Source: Nocardia yamanashiensis NBRC 100130 (GTDB taxonomy: Bacteria; Actinomycetota; Actinomycetes; Mycobacteriales; Mycobacteriaceae). From it: a stretch of 64,000 nucleotides of DNA. The notes under the pieces are model-generated. The model worked only from the letters and a program-made list of their open reading frames with translations. It searched no databases and was not told where the DNA came from. The position numbers were made by a program, and so were the translations under genes. This document shows, piece by piece, positions 15,737 through 23,635 of the stretch (position 1 is the stretch's first letter; the number at the start of each line of letters is the position of its first letter). The DNA is taken from contig NZ_BDCD01000019.1 of the NCBI RefSeq assembly GCF_001613325.1, positions 186,001-250,000 on the forward strand, given 5' to 3'.

Positions 15737-16714
15737 TCAGGCCCCCACCGCCGTCGCAATCCCGAACGCCGCCTTGGCAATCCGCGCGAGTTCGCCGTTG
15801 AACTCCGCATAGGCCTCGACATTGCCGAGATGGCCGGTCGGCAGGATTCGGTAGCCGTCCAGACTGCCGGTCGCGGTGAGCATTTCGACGATCCGCTCCG
15901 AATGCACCACGGGCGTCATGTCATCCAGCGATCCGGCGATGACGGTGGTCGGCACGGTCAGGTTCGCCGCGCCCCGGCCCACATCCAGGTAGGACAGCAG
16001 GGTGCCGAACTTGCCGCGCACCCGCGCCGGGCAGGAGCGCACGATGTTCAGACCGAAATCGGCGATATCGCCGACCGAGTTCAGGCTCATGATCTGCCGC
16101 CGGAAGACCCACTTCATCGGCGCGACCGGCGGGAACAGCACGGGCGCGCTCAAGCCGAGCAGGCCCAGCACGAAGGGCAGCTTGGCCAGGCCGCGATTGA
16201 AGAACGGCACCACGGTGGTCTCGGCGATGAGATCGCCCGCGGCGGTATTGGTCAGCAGCACCGCGTGCGTGCGCCGCTCGACCTGCTCCGGATAGCGCCC
16301 GGCCCAGCCCTGAATGGTCATGCCGCCCAGGCTGTGTCCGACCAGCACGGCCTTCTGCCCCGGCTTCAGCGCGGCGTCCAGCACGGCCGAAAGGTCGTCG
16401 GCGAGCTGGTCGGTGGTGAGCGGCGCGGTGCCGAGGTCGCTCCCGCCGTGCCCGCGCACGTCGTAGGCGACCACGCGGTATTCACCGGCGAAGGCATTGA
16501 TCTGGGGATTCCAGTATTCGAGGCAGCAGGTCCAGCCGTGCACCAGCACGATGACATCGCCGTCGGCGGGGCCGTAGGAGTGCACCCGCAGGCGGGCTCC
16601 GTCGGTGGCGGTGACCGGGATGACCTCGTAGGGCCCGGCGGGCGGGTTCAGGTCCGCATTGCCGTAGGTCCGGGTCCGCAGGTCGGCCCGATGGTTACGC
16701 AGCATTGCGCGCAT
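15737..16714 (-). CDS. Alpha/beta hydrolase, copy 2
   Basis: 325 aa from ATG 16714, with AAAGGAG seven bases upstream; the frame stays open to 16786 but that extension lacks a ribosome binding site. Motifs: VLVHGWTCCLEYW, nucleophile VGHSLGGM, Asp in AGSLDDMTPVVH, His in LPTGHLGN. It is a tandem paralogue of the previous gene, with an insertion around residues 200-230 containing hydrophobic LGLLGLSAPVLFPPV that may form the lid. It shares the ACACAAAGGAGTG leader and the upstream operator-like box, so both copies are probably co-regulated. Confidence 0.88.
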   Translation of the reverse strand: MRAMLRNHRADLRTRTYGNADLNPPAGPYEVIPVTATDGARLRVHSYGPADGDVIVLVHGWTCCLEYWNPQINAFAGEYRVVAYDVRGHGGSDLGTAPLTTDQLADDLSAVLDAALKPGQKAVLVGHSLGGMTIQGWAGRYPEQVERRTHAVLLTNTAAGDLIAETTVVPFFNRGLAKLPFVLGLLGLSAPVLFPPVAPMKWVFRRQIMSLNSVGDIADFGLNIVRSCPARVRGKFGTLLSYLDVGRGAANLTVPTTVIAGSLDDMTPVVHSERIVEMLTATGSLDGYRILPTGHLGNVEAYAEFNGELARIAKAAFGIATAVGA

Positions 16715-16763
16715 GGGGACACTCCTTTGTGTTACTCCTCGATACAGTAACCCTGCGCACACC

Positions 16764-16783
16764 GTGCTAGCTAGAGCAAGCAC
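16764..16783 (-). promoter_or_regulatory. Candidate operator upstream of hydrolase 2
   Basis: GTGCTAGCTAGAGCAAGCAC, an imperfect 20-bp palindrome 50 bp upstream of the hydrolase 2 start, matching the boxes at 15543-15562 and 18450-18469 in the pattern GTGCTnnCTnnnGCAAGC. In gene orientation it holds a -35-like TTGCTC. Confidence 0.45.
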
Positions 16784-16784
16784 C

Positions 16785-16825
16785 AAAAAAAAATTCGGCC
16801 GCCACCCGAACGGGTGACGGCCGAA
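16785..16825 (-). terminator. Intrinsic terminator of the DUF2516 gene
   Basis: On the minus strand, a hairpin (TTCGGCCG and CACCCG arms, AA loop, with one mismatch between them) is followed by nine T residues (plus-strand A run 16785-16793). Textbook intrinsic terminator downstream of the gene ending at 16844. Confidence 0.85.
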
Positions 16826-16843
16826 AGCCTGGAAAGGGCGCTG

Positions 16844-17140
16844 CTACCAGCGCGGACCCCGCTGGATCTCGTCCACCTTGGGCCGCACATCGGCGAGATA
16901 CACACCGGTCGCGACCACGGCCGCGATGCCCAGGATGCCGATCAGCGGCATGAAGAACAGGAAGACCAGCGCGACGGCCAGGATAGCGATCCACACCGGT
17001 TTGGTCAGCTTGTCGACCGCGGTGAAGGCATCCGGCCGCTGCCTGATCGCGTGCACCAGCGCGAACACCGTCATGGCTATCGCACCTAGTTGCAGCACCC
17101 ACAGAATGAAATCCGGAATCGCGTTCACCTGCCCCATCAT
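16844..17140 (-). CDS. DUF2516 family membrane protein
   Basis: 98 aa. A three-helix membrane protein: FILWVLQLGAIAMTVFALVHAI (~10-31), VWIAILAVALVFLFFMPLIGILGIAAVVATGVYLA (~49-83, two helices), ending in a basic VRPKVDEIQRGPRW tail. Adjacent to hbhA as in M. tuberculosis Rv0476/Rv0475. Function unknown. ATG at 17140 or 17137, or a GTG just inside, are all possible starts. A hairpin separates it from hbhA upstream. Confidence 0.8.
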   Translation of the reverse strand: MMGQVNAIPDFILWVLQLGAIAMTVFALVHAIRQRPDAFTAVDKLTKPVWIAILAVALVFLFFMPLIGILGIAAVVATGVYLADVRPKVDEIQRGPRW

Positions 17141-17145
17141 ACGAG

Positions 17146-17182
17146 CGAAGCCCCCGGGTACCAGCTGTACACGGGGGCTTCG
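17146..17182 (-). terminator. Hairpin terminator after hbhA
   Basis: Perfect 11-bp stem CGAAGCCCCCG (17146-17156) with CGGGGGCTTCG (17172-17182), loop 15 nt, directly downstream of the hbhA stop and just before the DUF2516 start. Confidence 0.6.
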
Positions 17183-17197
17183 GGCGAACGAATCGCG

Positions 17198-17863
17198 TTA
17201 CTTCTTGGCGGCCGGAGCAGCCTTCTTCGCGGGGGCCTTCTTGGCCGGAGCCTTCTTGGCCGGCGCGGCCTTCACGGGAGCCTCGGCCGGCTCGGCCTCG
17301 GTGGTCACGCCCACGACCTCGGCGTCGACGGTCTCGACGACCGCCGCGGTCTCTTCCTTGGCGCGGCCCAGCAGCGGCGAGACCTGATCGGAGACCTTGC
17401 CGAACACGTCCTGGGTCTGCGCGACCAGGTCGTTGTAGAAGCTCTCGGCCTGACCGATGCGCTCCTCGAAGGCCGGGTTGGTGCGCAGCTTGTCGACCGC
17501 CTCCTCGCCGCGGGCGGCCAGGTCGGCGTACAGGTCCAGCAGCTGGTGGTAGTACTGGTCGACCAGCTTGCGCAGCTCTTCCGGGGTGGCCTTCTCGCGC
17601 AGCTCGGCGAGGTCCTCGGGGAGCTCGGACGGCAGCGCCTGCACGCGCTGGCGCAGGGTCTCGAACTGGCCCTGGGCGTCGGCCGGCAGGTTGGCGAAGC
17701 GCTCGCGGGCCTCTTCCACGCGGCCGGTCACGTCGACGGCGGCGGCGCGATCCTTGAGCTGCGCGTAGGCGTCGAGGACGGCGGCGTACACGGCGTCGCC
17801 CGCACCCACGGTGGCGTAGATCGGCTTGGTCACGGTAGCGGTGCTGATCTTGGGTTCGGTCAT
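17198..17863 (-). CDS. hbhA: Heparin-binding hemagglutinin-like protein
   Basis: 221 aa. The N-terminus (MTEPKISTATVTKPIYATVGAGDAV) and long amphipathic coiled-coil (~residues 30-165) match HbhA of mycobacteria. The C-terminus has Lys/Pro/Ala repeats (APAKKAPAKKAPAKK), the heparin-binding and methylated tail in M. tuberculosis. HbhA is a surface adhesin also linked to lipid inclusions. Its ATG overlaps the stop of the XRE regulator (ATGA), so they form one operon with the order Rv0474-Rv0475. AGGAG lies 11 bases upstream. Confidence 0.93.
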   Translation of the reverse strand: MTEPKISTATVTKPIYATVGAGDAVYAAVLDAYAQLKDRAAAVDVTGRVEEARERFANLPADAQGQFETLRQRVQALPSELPEDLAELREKATPEELRKLVDQYYHQLLDLYADLAARGEEAVDKLRTNPAFEERIGQAESFYNDLVAQTQDVFGKVSDQVSPLLGRAKEETAAVVETVDAEVVGVTTEAEPAEAPVKAAPAKKAPAKKAPAKKAAPAAKK

Positions 17864-18411
17864 GATGTTTCGTTCTCCTGGCGTGGCGGAACTTCGGTCG
17901 TGCGGTGCGGAACCTCGTTGTCCCTCAGGGCATCGCTGCCCTGGATCCCCCCGGGAACGCCCCCTTGGTGGTCCGTCGCGTCCCCTTCGTTCTCGTTCGC
18001 CTGGTTCTCGCGGCGAAACGATTCGTAGATGTCCAGCAGCACCTGCTTCTGACGTTCGGTGAGACCGTCGTCGTTCAGCAGGGCGTCCCGGACCGGACCG
18101 TGCGGCCTCTGCTCGAGGTACCCGGCCCGCATGTACAAGACCTCCGAGGAGACCCGCAGACCCTTGGCGATCTGCGCGAGTACCTCAGCGGACGGGTTGC
18201 GCAGCCCTCTCTCGATCTGACTGAGATACGGGTTGCTCACCCCCGCCAGCGCGGCGAGCTGGCGCAGCGAGACCTGAGCGGCTTCGCGTTGCGCCCGGAT
18301 GAAGCCCCCGATGTCGTGAGCCGCGCTGGCTACGCGGCCCGACCGATCTTCGGCGGCGGACGTCTCCGTGCCGTCGTTCGGTTCGGGAACCTCGGGGTCG
18401 TGTGTCATCAC
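17860..18411 (-). CDS. XRE-family transcriptional regulator (Rv0474-like)
   Basis: 183 aa. An acidic N-terminal tail is followed by a HTH_XRE domain (IGGFIRAQREAAQVSLRQLAALAGVSNPYLSQIERG, ~34-70) and a segment EVLYMRAGYLEQRP. The C-terminal part (LTERQKQVLLDIYESFRRENQ) is helical and the tail is polar. It is the first gene of the hbhA operon, with GGAAGGTGAGTG upstream of the ATG. Its promoter carries a perfect inverted repeat over the -35, suggesting autoregulation. The same half of that repeat occurs before two nearby hydrolases. Confidence 0.9.
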   Translation of the reverse strand: MMTHDPEVPEPNDGTETSAAEDRSGRVASAAHDIGGFIRAQREAAQVSLRQLAALAGVSNPYLSQIERGLRNPSAEVLAQIAKGLRVSSEVLYMRAGYLEQRPHGPVRDALLNDDGLTERQKQVLLDIYESFRRENQANENEGDATDHQGGVPGGIQGSDALRDNEVPHRTTEVPPRQENETS

Positions 18412-18436
18412 TCACCTTCCGGCGGTTGTAGGGCCA

Positions 18437-18481
18437 ATTCTAGAACGGGGTGCTAACTCTTGCAAGCAGTCTGTTAGCACC
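18437..18481 (-). promoter_or_regulatory. Promoter and overlapping operator of the XRE-hbhA operon
   Basis: Minus-strand -35 TTGCAA (18465-18460), 17-bp spacer, -10 TAGAAT (18442-18437). A perfect inverted repeat GGTGCTAAC (18449-18457) / GTTAGCACC (18473-18481), 15-bp centre, brackets the -35. Segment 18450-18469 matches the boxes upstream of both alpha/beta hydrolases. Confidence 0.6.
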
Positions 18482-18531
18482 ATTACGGCTAACGCCCGGC
18501 GCCACGCCCGCGAGCCATTTTGGACAATCGT

Positions 18532-19881
18532 TCAGCCATTGAACAGCAAATGTGAAATGGCGTAGATCGCGAGGCCCGCCAGGGAACCCACCACCGTGCC
18601 ATTGATGCGAATGAATTGCAGATCCTTGCCGGCCGCCAATTCGATCTTGCGACTGGCCTCGTCCGCGTCCCACCGGGCAACGGTGTCGCTGACCAGCGTC
18701 GCGAACTCGGCGCCGTAGTTGGCGACGAGATACCGGACGCCGCGCTCCAGCCACCCGTCCACCTTGTCGCGCATCGCCGGATCTGTCGAGAGGCGCTCGC
18801 CCAGCTGCTGCACGTTCTCGGCGACCTTGCGGCGCAGCGTGGAGTTCGGATCGTCGGCCGATTCCAGGATCATCCGCTTGCCGGCGCGCCAGGTGGCGTG
18901 CGCCATCCCGGTGATCTCCTGCCGGCCCATGAGCTCAGTCTTGATCTTCTCGGCCTTCTTGATCATCGCGTCGTCGAATTGCAGATCGTGCGCGAAATCC
19001 TCCAGGAAACGATTCGCCGCCAATCGCACTTCATGATCGGGCTGCGTCCGCACCTTCCAGGTGAATTCCACCAGCTCGCGATAAATGCGTTCGGCCAGCA
19101 GTGAATTCACGAATTTCGGGGCCCAGGAGGGCGCGTCGCGATTCACGATGCGATCGAGGGTCTCCTGCGAATCCAGGGCCCACTGGTGCGCGCGCTCGGC
19201 CAGCAGATCCAGCAGCGGCGCCTGGCGGTTGTCGGCGATGAGCTCGTTGAGCACCTTGCCGATGGGCGGCCCCCACAGCGGTTCGGCGATGCGCTTGACG
19301 ATGGTCTGGTCGATGATCTGCTCGACGTCCTCGTCCCGCAGCGCCCCGACGACCGCGCGCAGCAGGGTGGAGCTCTCGTCCGACACCCGCGCGGCGTGCT
19401 CCGGATCGGCCATCCAGCGGCCCAGCCGGAAGGAAATCTGCGCCGAATTCAATTTCGCCGCCACCGCGTCCGGGGAGAGGAAATTGGTCCGCACGAAATC
19501 GCCCAGGCCCTCGCCTACTTGATCTTTCTTCTTACGGATGATGGCGGTGTGCGGAATGGGGATACCGAGCGGATGGCGGAACAGCGCGGTGACCGCGAAC
19601 CAGTCGGCGAGCGCGCCGACCATGCCCGCTTCCGATGCGGCCTTGAGATAACCCACCCATTCGCCGCCGTTCCCGCGCGATTGGTACCACGCGCAGAACA
19701 GGTAGATGAGGGTCGCCGTCGCGAGGAAGCCGGTGGCGATGGCCTTCATCCGCCACAGTTCGCGCTTCTTGCCCTCTTCGTCCAGCAGGTCGGCAAACGC
19801 CCCGCCGGAGGTGGTGACCGGTTTCGTCGTCTTCGCTTCGAGTACCCCGGCACTGCCGGCAGGTTGCTCCATAAGCTCCAT
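18532..19881 (-). CDS. DUF445 family membrane protein (Rv0473-like)
   Basis: 449 aa from ATG 19881. An N-terminal transmembrane helix (GFLATATLIYLFCAWY, ~52-67) is followed by the DUF445 signature AASEAGMVGALADWFAVTALFRHPLGIPIPHTAIIRKKKDQVGEGLGDFV (~82-130), a large helical domain with TWKVRTQPDHEVRLAANRFLEDF, and a C-terminal membrane helix (INGTVVGSLAGLAIYAISHLLF). Both ends are membrane-anchored. It follows the conserved order upstream of the XRE gene. Function unknown; DUF445 proteins are envelope-associated. Confidence 0.88.
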   Translation of the reverse strand: MELMEQPAGSAGVLEAKTTKPVTTSGGAFADLLDEEGKKRELWRMKAIATGFLATATLIYLFCAWYQSRGNGGEWVGYLKAASEAGMVGALADWFAVTALFRHPLGIPIPHTAIIRKKKDQVGEGLGDFVRTNFLSPDAVAAKLNSAQISFRLGRWMADPEHAARVSDESSTLLRAVVGALRDEDVEQIIDQTIVKRIAEPLWGPPIGKVLNELIADNRQAPLLDLLAERAHQWALDSQETLDRIVNRDAPSWAPKFVNSLLAERIYRELVEFTWKVRTQPDHEVRLAANRFLEDFAHDLQFDDAMIKKAEKIKTELMGRQEITGMAHATWRAGKRMILESADDPNSTLRRKVAENVQQLGERLSTDPAMRDKVDGWLERGVRYLVANYGAEFATLVSDTVARWDADEASRKIELAAGKDLQFIRINGTVVGSLAGLAIYAISHLLFNG

Positions 19882-20020
19882 TCTGCTGGTTTCTCCGACA
19901 AGTTCTCGGCCACCGGGCCGGTCCCGATCGGCGACCAGCGGACGCATGCGAGGCTTAAGCTGAATAGGCCCAGCACAACCCGCGAACGAGGAGTCCACCC
20001 TGTCGACTACGAAGGGCACC

Positions 20021-20737
20021 GTGAGCGCCGCCATCGACGCCGCCGGAGGCACCCGCGGTACCGGCGGTCGGGTGGACGGCCGTAAGCGCCGCTGGCAGCA
20101 GCACAAGATCGACCGCCGGGAAGAACTGGTGGACGGCACCCTCGCCGCCATCCGCAAACGCGGGGGCGACGCGGGCATGGACGAGATCGCCGCCGAGATC
20201 GGCGTCTCCAAAACGGTCCTGTACCGGTATTTCTCGGACAAGCAGGATCTGACCCGCGCCACCATGGAACGGTTCATCGAGACCACGCTGATGCCGCGCA
20301 TCTACGAGGCCATCAGCGACGATCTCGACGAATATCAGCTGGTCCGCAATACTTTGGCCGCCTATGTGCACACGGTCGACGAGGACACCGACGTCTACCG
20401 CTTCATCATGGGCAACGGTTCCTCCACCGACACCTCCACCCTCGCGGATTTCGAGAAGCTGTTCGCACAGGTGGTGTCGGCGGTCATCATCGACAAGGCC
20501 TTCGACCGCGGCGTGCAGACGGAAGGCGCGATGCTGTGGGCGTATGTGCTCGTCGGCGGCGTGCAATTGGCCACCGACTGGTGGATCTCCAACCGCACCA
20601 TGTCCGTCGAGGAGATGCTGGACTACCTGACCATGATGGCGTGGAGCGCCGTCGAGGGCATGGTCCGGGCGGGCGGCGACCGCGCGTGGTTCAACTCCAA
20701 GCAGCATGTGCTGCCGGACCCAGAGAATACTGACTAG
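20021..20737 (+). CDS. TetR-family transcriptional regulator (Rv0472c-like)
   Basis: 238 aa from GTG 20021. The TetR HTH lies at ~32-78 (REELVDGTLAAIRKRGGDAGMDEIAAEIGVSKTVLYRYFSDKQDL), then a helical ligand-binding domain. A basic N-terminal arm precedes the HTH. A CTG at 20000, in frame and seven bases after GAGGAG, is an alternative start adding STTKGT. It diverges from the DUF445 gene with 139 bp between starts, as Rv0472c diverges from Rv0473, so it may control that gene. Ligand unknown. Confidence 0.88.
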   Translation: MSAAIDAAGGTRGTGGRVDGRKRRWQQHKIDRREELVDGTLAAIRKRGGDAGMDEIAAEIGVSKTVLYRYFSDKQDLTRATMERFIETTLMPRIYEAISDDLDEYQLVRNTLAAYVHTVDEDTDVYRFIMGNGSSTDTSTLADFEKLFAQVVSAVIIDKAFDRGVQTEGAMLWAYVLVGGVQLATDWWISNRTMSVEEMLDYLTMMAWSAVEGMVRAGGDRAWFNSKQHVLPDPENTD

Positions 20738-20879
20738 TTCGTAACGCTCCGCGAAATCCGTCCCTTCCTGCACTGGGCTGGAAGATCTGGATGTGGTTAG
20801 GCTGACTAGCGGCGGCACTTCAGGGGTGGTCCGCCGCGTCGGCACCAACGGGGGTGTTGGCTCCAATGGAGGGTCACTG

Positions 20880-22310
20880 ATGGCGAAAGAGCTGCCTACT
20901 TCCAGGCTCGCGCGGGGGACCAAACTGGGCATGGCCGTGGCCGGCAATGCCATCCGGGCGCAGAAGACCCGACGTTCCATGCGCGGCAGATCCGAGGCGG
21001 TGCGCGCCCGGATGGCCGAGGAATCCATCATTCGGTCCACCGAGCAGATGGTCATGGTGCTGGGCACCATGAAGGGCGTCGCCATGAAGCTCGGGCAGAT
21101 GCTCTCGGTGCTGGATCTGGATCTGGTGCCGCCGGAGCATCGCGAACGCTTCCAGCGCCGGCTGGCCGTGCTGCGCGACAGCGCGCCGAGCGTCTCGTTC
21201 GAGACCATGGCCGCGGTCATCGAAGAGGATTACGGCAAGCCGCTTTCCGAGGTGTTCGCCGAATTCGAATCCGAGCCGATCGCCGCCGCCTCCATCGGAC
21301 AGGTGTACCGGGCCACGCTGCACGACGGGCGGGTGGTCGCGGTGAAGGTGCAGTACCCGGGCGTCGACGCCGCGGTGCGCGCGGATCTGAAGAACCTGGC
21401 CATGTTCCGGCGCATCCTGCAGTCGGCCATGCCGTGGGTGACCCCGGCGGTGCTGGACGAGCTGCGGCTGAACCTGGAGAGCGAACTGGACTACGTCGCC
21501 GAGGCGACCACCCAGGCGCGCATCGCCAAGGTGTTCGCGGGGCATCCGTTCATCTTCGTGCCGGACACCATGCCGGAGCTGTCCACGCAGCGGGTGCTGG
21601 TGAGCGAGTACTTCCCCGGCAAGGGTTTCGAGGAGATCCGGCAGCTGCCGGCGGCGGAGCGGGACCGGATCGGCGAGATCATCTACCGGTTCTACGTGGG
21701 CTCGCTGTTCACCTTCAACGAATTCTGCGGCGATCCGCATCCGGGCAATCTGCTGCTGGGCGCGGACGGGCGGGTGGCGTTCCTGGACTTCGGGCTCTAC
21801 AACCTGATGGATCCCGAGCACGTGCAGTTCGAGGCCACCTGTATCCGGGCGGCGGCCGAGGAACGCGCAGAAGACCTGCGGGACCTGATGATTGCGCGCG
21901 GGGTGATCGACGACGAGGACGAGATCACGCCCGAGGAATGCCTGGAGTACGTGCTCGCCGCCTGTGAATGGGCGCTCATCGACCAGGATCTGACCATTAC
22001 GCCGGAACTTGCTTCCGGCGCTTTCGTGCTGGCGGTGGATCCGCGGGCGAGCGAGTTCTCGGAGATGAAGCAGCAGAATCTGCCGCCGGAGCATCTGTTC
22101 TCGCGGCGCGCGGACTTCCTGACCTTCGGCATGCTGGGGCAATTGGAGGCCACCGGGAACTGGCATCGGATCGCCCGGGAGTGGTTGTACGGCGACGCGC
22201 CCGTCACCGAACTCGGTCGCGCCCATCACGAATGGCTGGCGGGCCGCCCCAAGCCGGATCCGGCCACGGCCCCCGCCAAGAAGACCCGCAAGCGCACCGC
22301 GAAAGCGTGA
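20880..22310 (+). CDS. ABC1/UbiB-family atypical kinase
   Basis: 476 aa from ATG 20880, with GGAGG seven bases upstream. ABC1 (AarF/UbiB/ADCK) hallmarks: KxGQ motif in GVAMKLGQMLSV (~67), ASIGQVYRATL (~142), the VAVKVQYPG lysine (~158), catalytic GDPHPGNLLLG (~285) and LDFGLYN (~301). These proteins are ATPases or kinases supporting isoprenoid-quinone (here menaquinone-type) or lipid biology. A Lys-rich tail (AKKTRKRTAKA) follows. It is well separated from the TetR gene. The biological substrate is not deducible. Confidence 0.9.
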   Translation: MAKELPTSRLARGTKLGMAVAGNAIRAQKTRRSMRGRSEAVRARMAEESIIRSTEQMVMVLGTMKGVAMKLGQMLSVLDLDLVPPEHRERFQRRLAVLRDSAPSVSFETMAAVIEEDYGKPLSEVFAEFESEPIAAASIGQVYRATLHDGRVVAVKVQYPGVDAAVRADLKNLAMFRRILQSAMPWVTPAVLDELRLNLESELDYVAEATTQARIAKVFAGHPFIFVPDTMPELSTQRVLVSEYFPGKGFEEIRQLPAAERDRIGEIIYRFYVGSLFTFNEFCGDPHPGNLLLGADGRVAFLDFGLYNLMDPEHVQFEATCIRAAAEERAEDLRDLMIARGVIDDEDEITPEECLEYVLAACEWALIDQDLTITPELASGAFVLAVDPRASEFSEMKQQNLPPEHLFSRRADFLTFGMLGQLEATGNWHRIAREWLYGDAPVTELGRAHHEWLAGRPKPDPATAPAKKTRKRTAKA

Positions 22311-22320
22311 CGGACCTCGG

Positions 22321-22360
22321 AACTCTCGAGGGCTCTCAGGGGCTTCGCCCCTGAAACCCC
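22321..22360. repeat. Dispersed palindromic repeat, copy A
   Basis: A hairpin element with the core CAGGGGCTTCGCCCCTG (7-bp stem, TTC loop) followed by AAACCCC. The 28 bp at 22333-22360 are identical to 31532-31559, and both copies are preceded by AACTCTCGA. It lies between the ABC1 gene and the next gene, so it may also end transcription. Confidence 0.6.
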
Positions 22361-22386
22361 AACTTCAGGAAGCAGCGAGGAAGACC

Positions 22387-23628
22387 ATGGCAGACAGGGA
22401 ATTCGACCTAGTCCTATTCGGGGCTACCGGTTTCGTCGGCAAGCTGACGGCCGAGTATCTGGTGGGCGCGGCGCCCGCCGGGGCGCGGATCGCGCTGGCG
22501 GGCCGGTCGCCGGAGAAGCTGGCCGCGGTGCGCGCCGAGCTGGGGCCGCAGGCGGCGGATTGGCCGCTGGTGCAGGCGGATTCGAATGATCAGGCGAGCT
22601 TGAACGCGCTCGCGGCGCGGACCAAGGTGGTGGTGACCACGGTCGGACCGTACCTGCGTTACGGGCTGCCGCTGGTCGAGGCGTGCGCCGAGAACGGTAC
22701 GCACTACGCGGATCTGACCGGTGAGCCGCTGTTCATCCGGGAGTGCATCGACCGCTTCGGCGAGCGGGCCGCAGCGACCGGCGCGAAGATCGTGAATTCC
22801 TGTGGCTACGACTCGATTCCGTCGGATCTGAGCGTGTACCAGCTGTACAAGCGCACCGTCGCGGACAATACCGGCGAGCTGACCGACACCACCCTGGTCG
22901 CCTGGCTCAAGGGCGGGGTCAGCGGCGGCACGGTGGATTCCGGCCGCGCCATGATGGAGGCCATCGCGGCCGATCCGTCCAAGGCCTCGGTCATGTCGCA
23001 CCCGTATTCGCTGAGCCCCGACAAGTCCATGGACCCCGATGTCGGCCGCCAGACCGATCAGGCGCTGCAGCGGGCGTCGAGCATCGACCCGAGCCTGCAC
23101 GGGTGGGTGTCCACCTTCATCATGGCCGCCCACAACACCAAGATCGTCCGCCGTTCCAATGGCCTGCTCGGCTGGCCGTACGGCAAGAACTTCCGCTACC
23201 GCGAGGTCATGAGCGCCGGTTCCGCCCCCACCGCCCCGCTGGTCGCGGCCGGCATGGCGGGCGGCATCGTGGCGACCATGGCCGCGGGCGCGGTCCTCTC
23301 GCGCGTCGGCCTGGGCCGCAAACTGCTCGACCGGATCGTCCCAAAGCCGGGCACCGGCCCCAGCGAGAAGGCCCGCAACAGCGGCTGGTTCACCATGCGC
23401 ACCTTCGCCCACACCACCTCCGGCGCGAAGTACGAATGCACCTTCGCCGGCAAGGGCGACCCCGGCTATCAGGCCACCTCGGTCATGCTCGGCCAAGCCG
23501 GCCTCTGCCTGGCCTTCGACCAGCTCCCCGAACTGGCAGGCATCCTGACCCCCGCCTCGGCCATGGGCGACGCCCTCACCGACCGCCTCCGCAAGGCCGA
23601 CATCACCATCGAGGTCGAACGCGGCTGA
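22387..23628 (+). CDS. Trans-acting enoyl reductase / saccharopine dehydrogenase-like family protein
   Basis: 413 aa with GAGGAA upstream of the ATG. An N-terminal Rossmann fold (DLVLFGATGFVGKLTAEYL, ~7-25; IALAGRSPEKL, ~36) and a conserved YADLTGEPLF and VNSCGYDSIPSDLS region place it with Rv2449c and Rv2953, the latter a trans-acting enoyl reductase of phthiocerol and phenolglycolipid synthesis. A hydrophobic segment (APLVAAGMAGGIVATMAAGAVL, ~280-301) is also typical. It probably reduces an enoyl thioester of a complex lipid using NADPH. No polyketide synthase lies beside it here, so its partner is elsewhere. Confidence 0.85.
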   Translation: MADREFDLVLFGATGFVGKLTAEYLVGAAPAGARIALAGRSPEKLAAVRAELGPQAADWPLVQADSNDQASLNALAARTKVVVTTVGPYLRYGLPLVEACAENGTHYADLTGEPLFIRECIDRFGERAAATGAKIVNSCGYDSIPSDLSVYQLYKRTVADNTGELTDTTLVAWLKGGVSGGTVDSGRAMMEAIAADPSKASVMSHPYSLSPDKSMDPDVGRQTDQALQRASSIDPSLHGWVSTFIMAAHNTKIVRRSNGLLGWPYGKNFRYREVMSAGSAPTAPLVAAGMAGGIVATMAAGAVLSRVGLGRKLLDRIVPKPGTGPSEKARNSGWFTMRTFAHTTSGAKYECTFAGKGDPGYQATSVMLGQAGLCLAFDQLPELAGILTPASAMGDALTDRLRKADITIEVERG

Positions 23629-23635
23629 GCCTCGG

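Noticed and set aside
18449..18481. CIRCE heat-shock element for HrcA
   Set aside because: The half-sites are in everted order with a 15-bp centre, whereas CIRCE is TTAGCACTC-N9-GAGTGCTAA.
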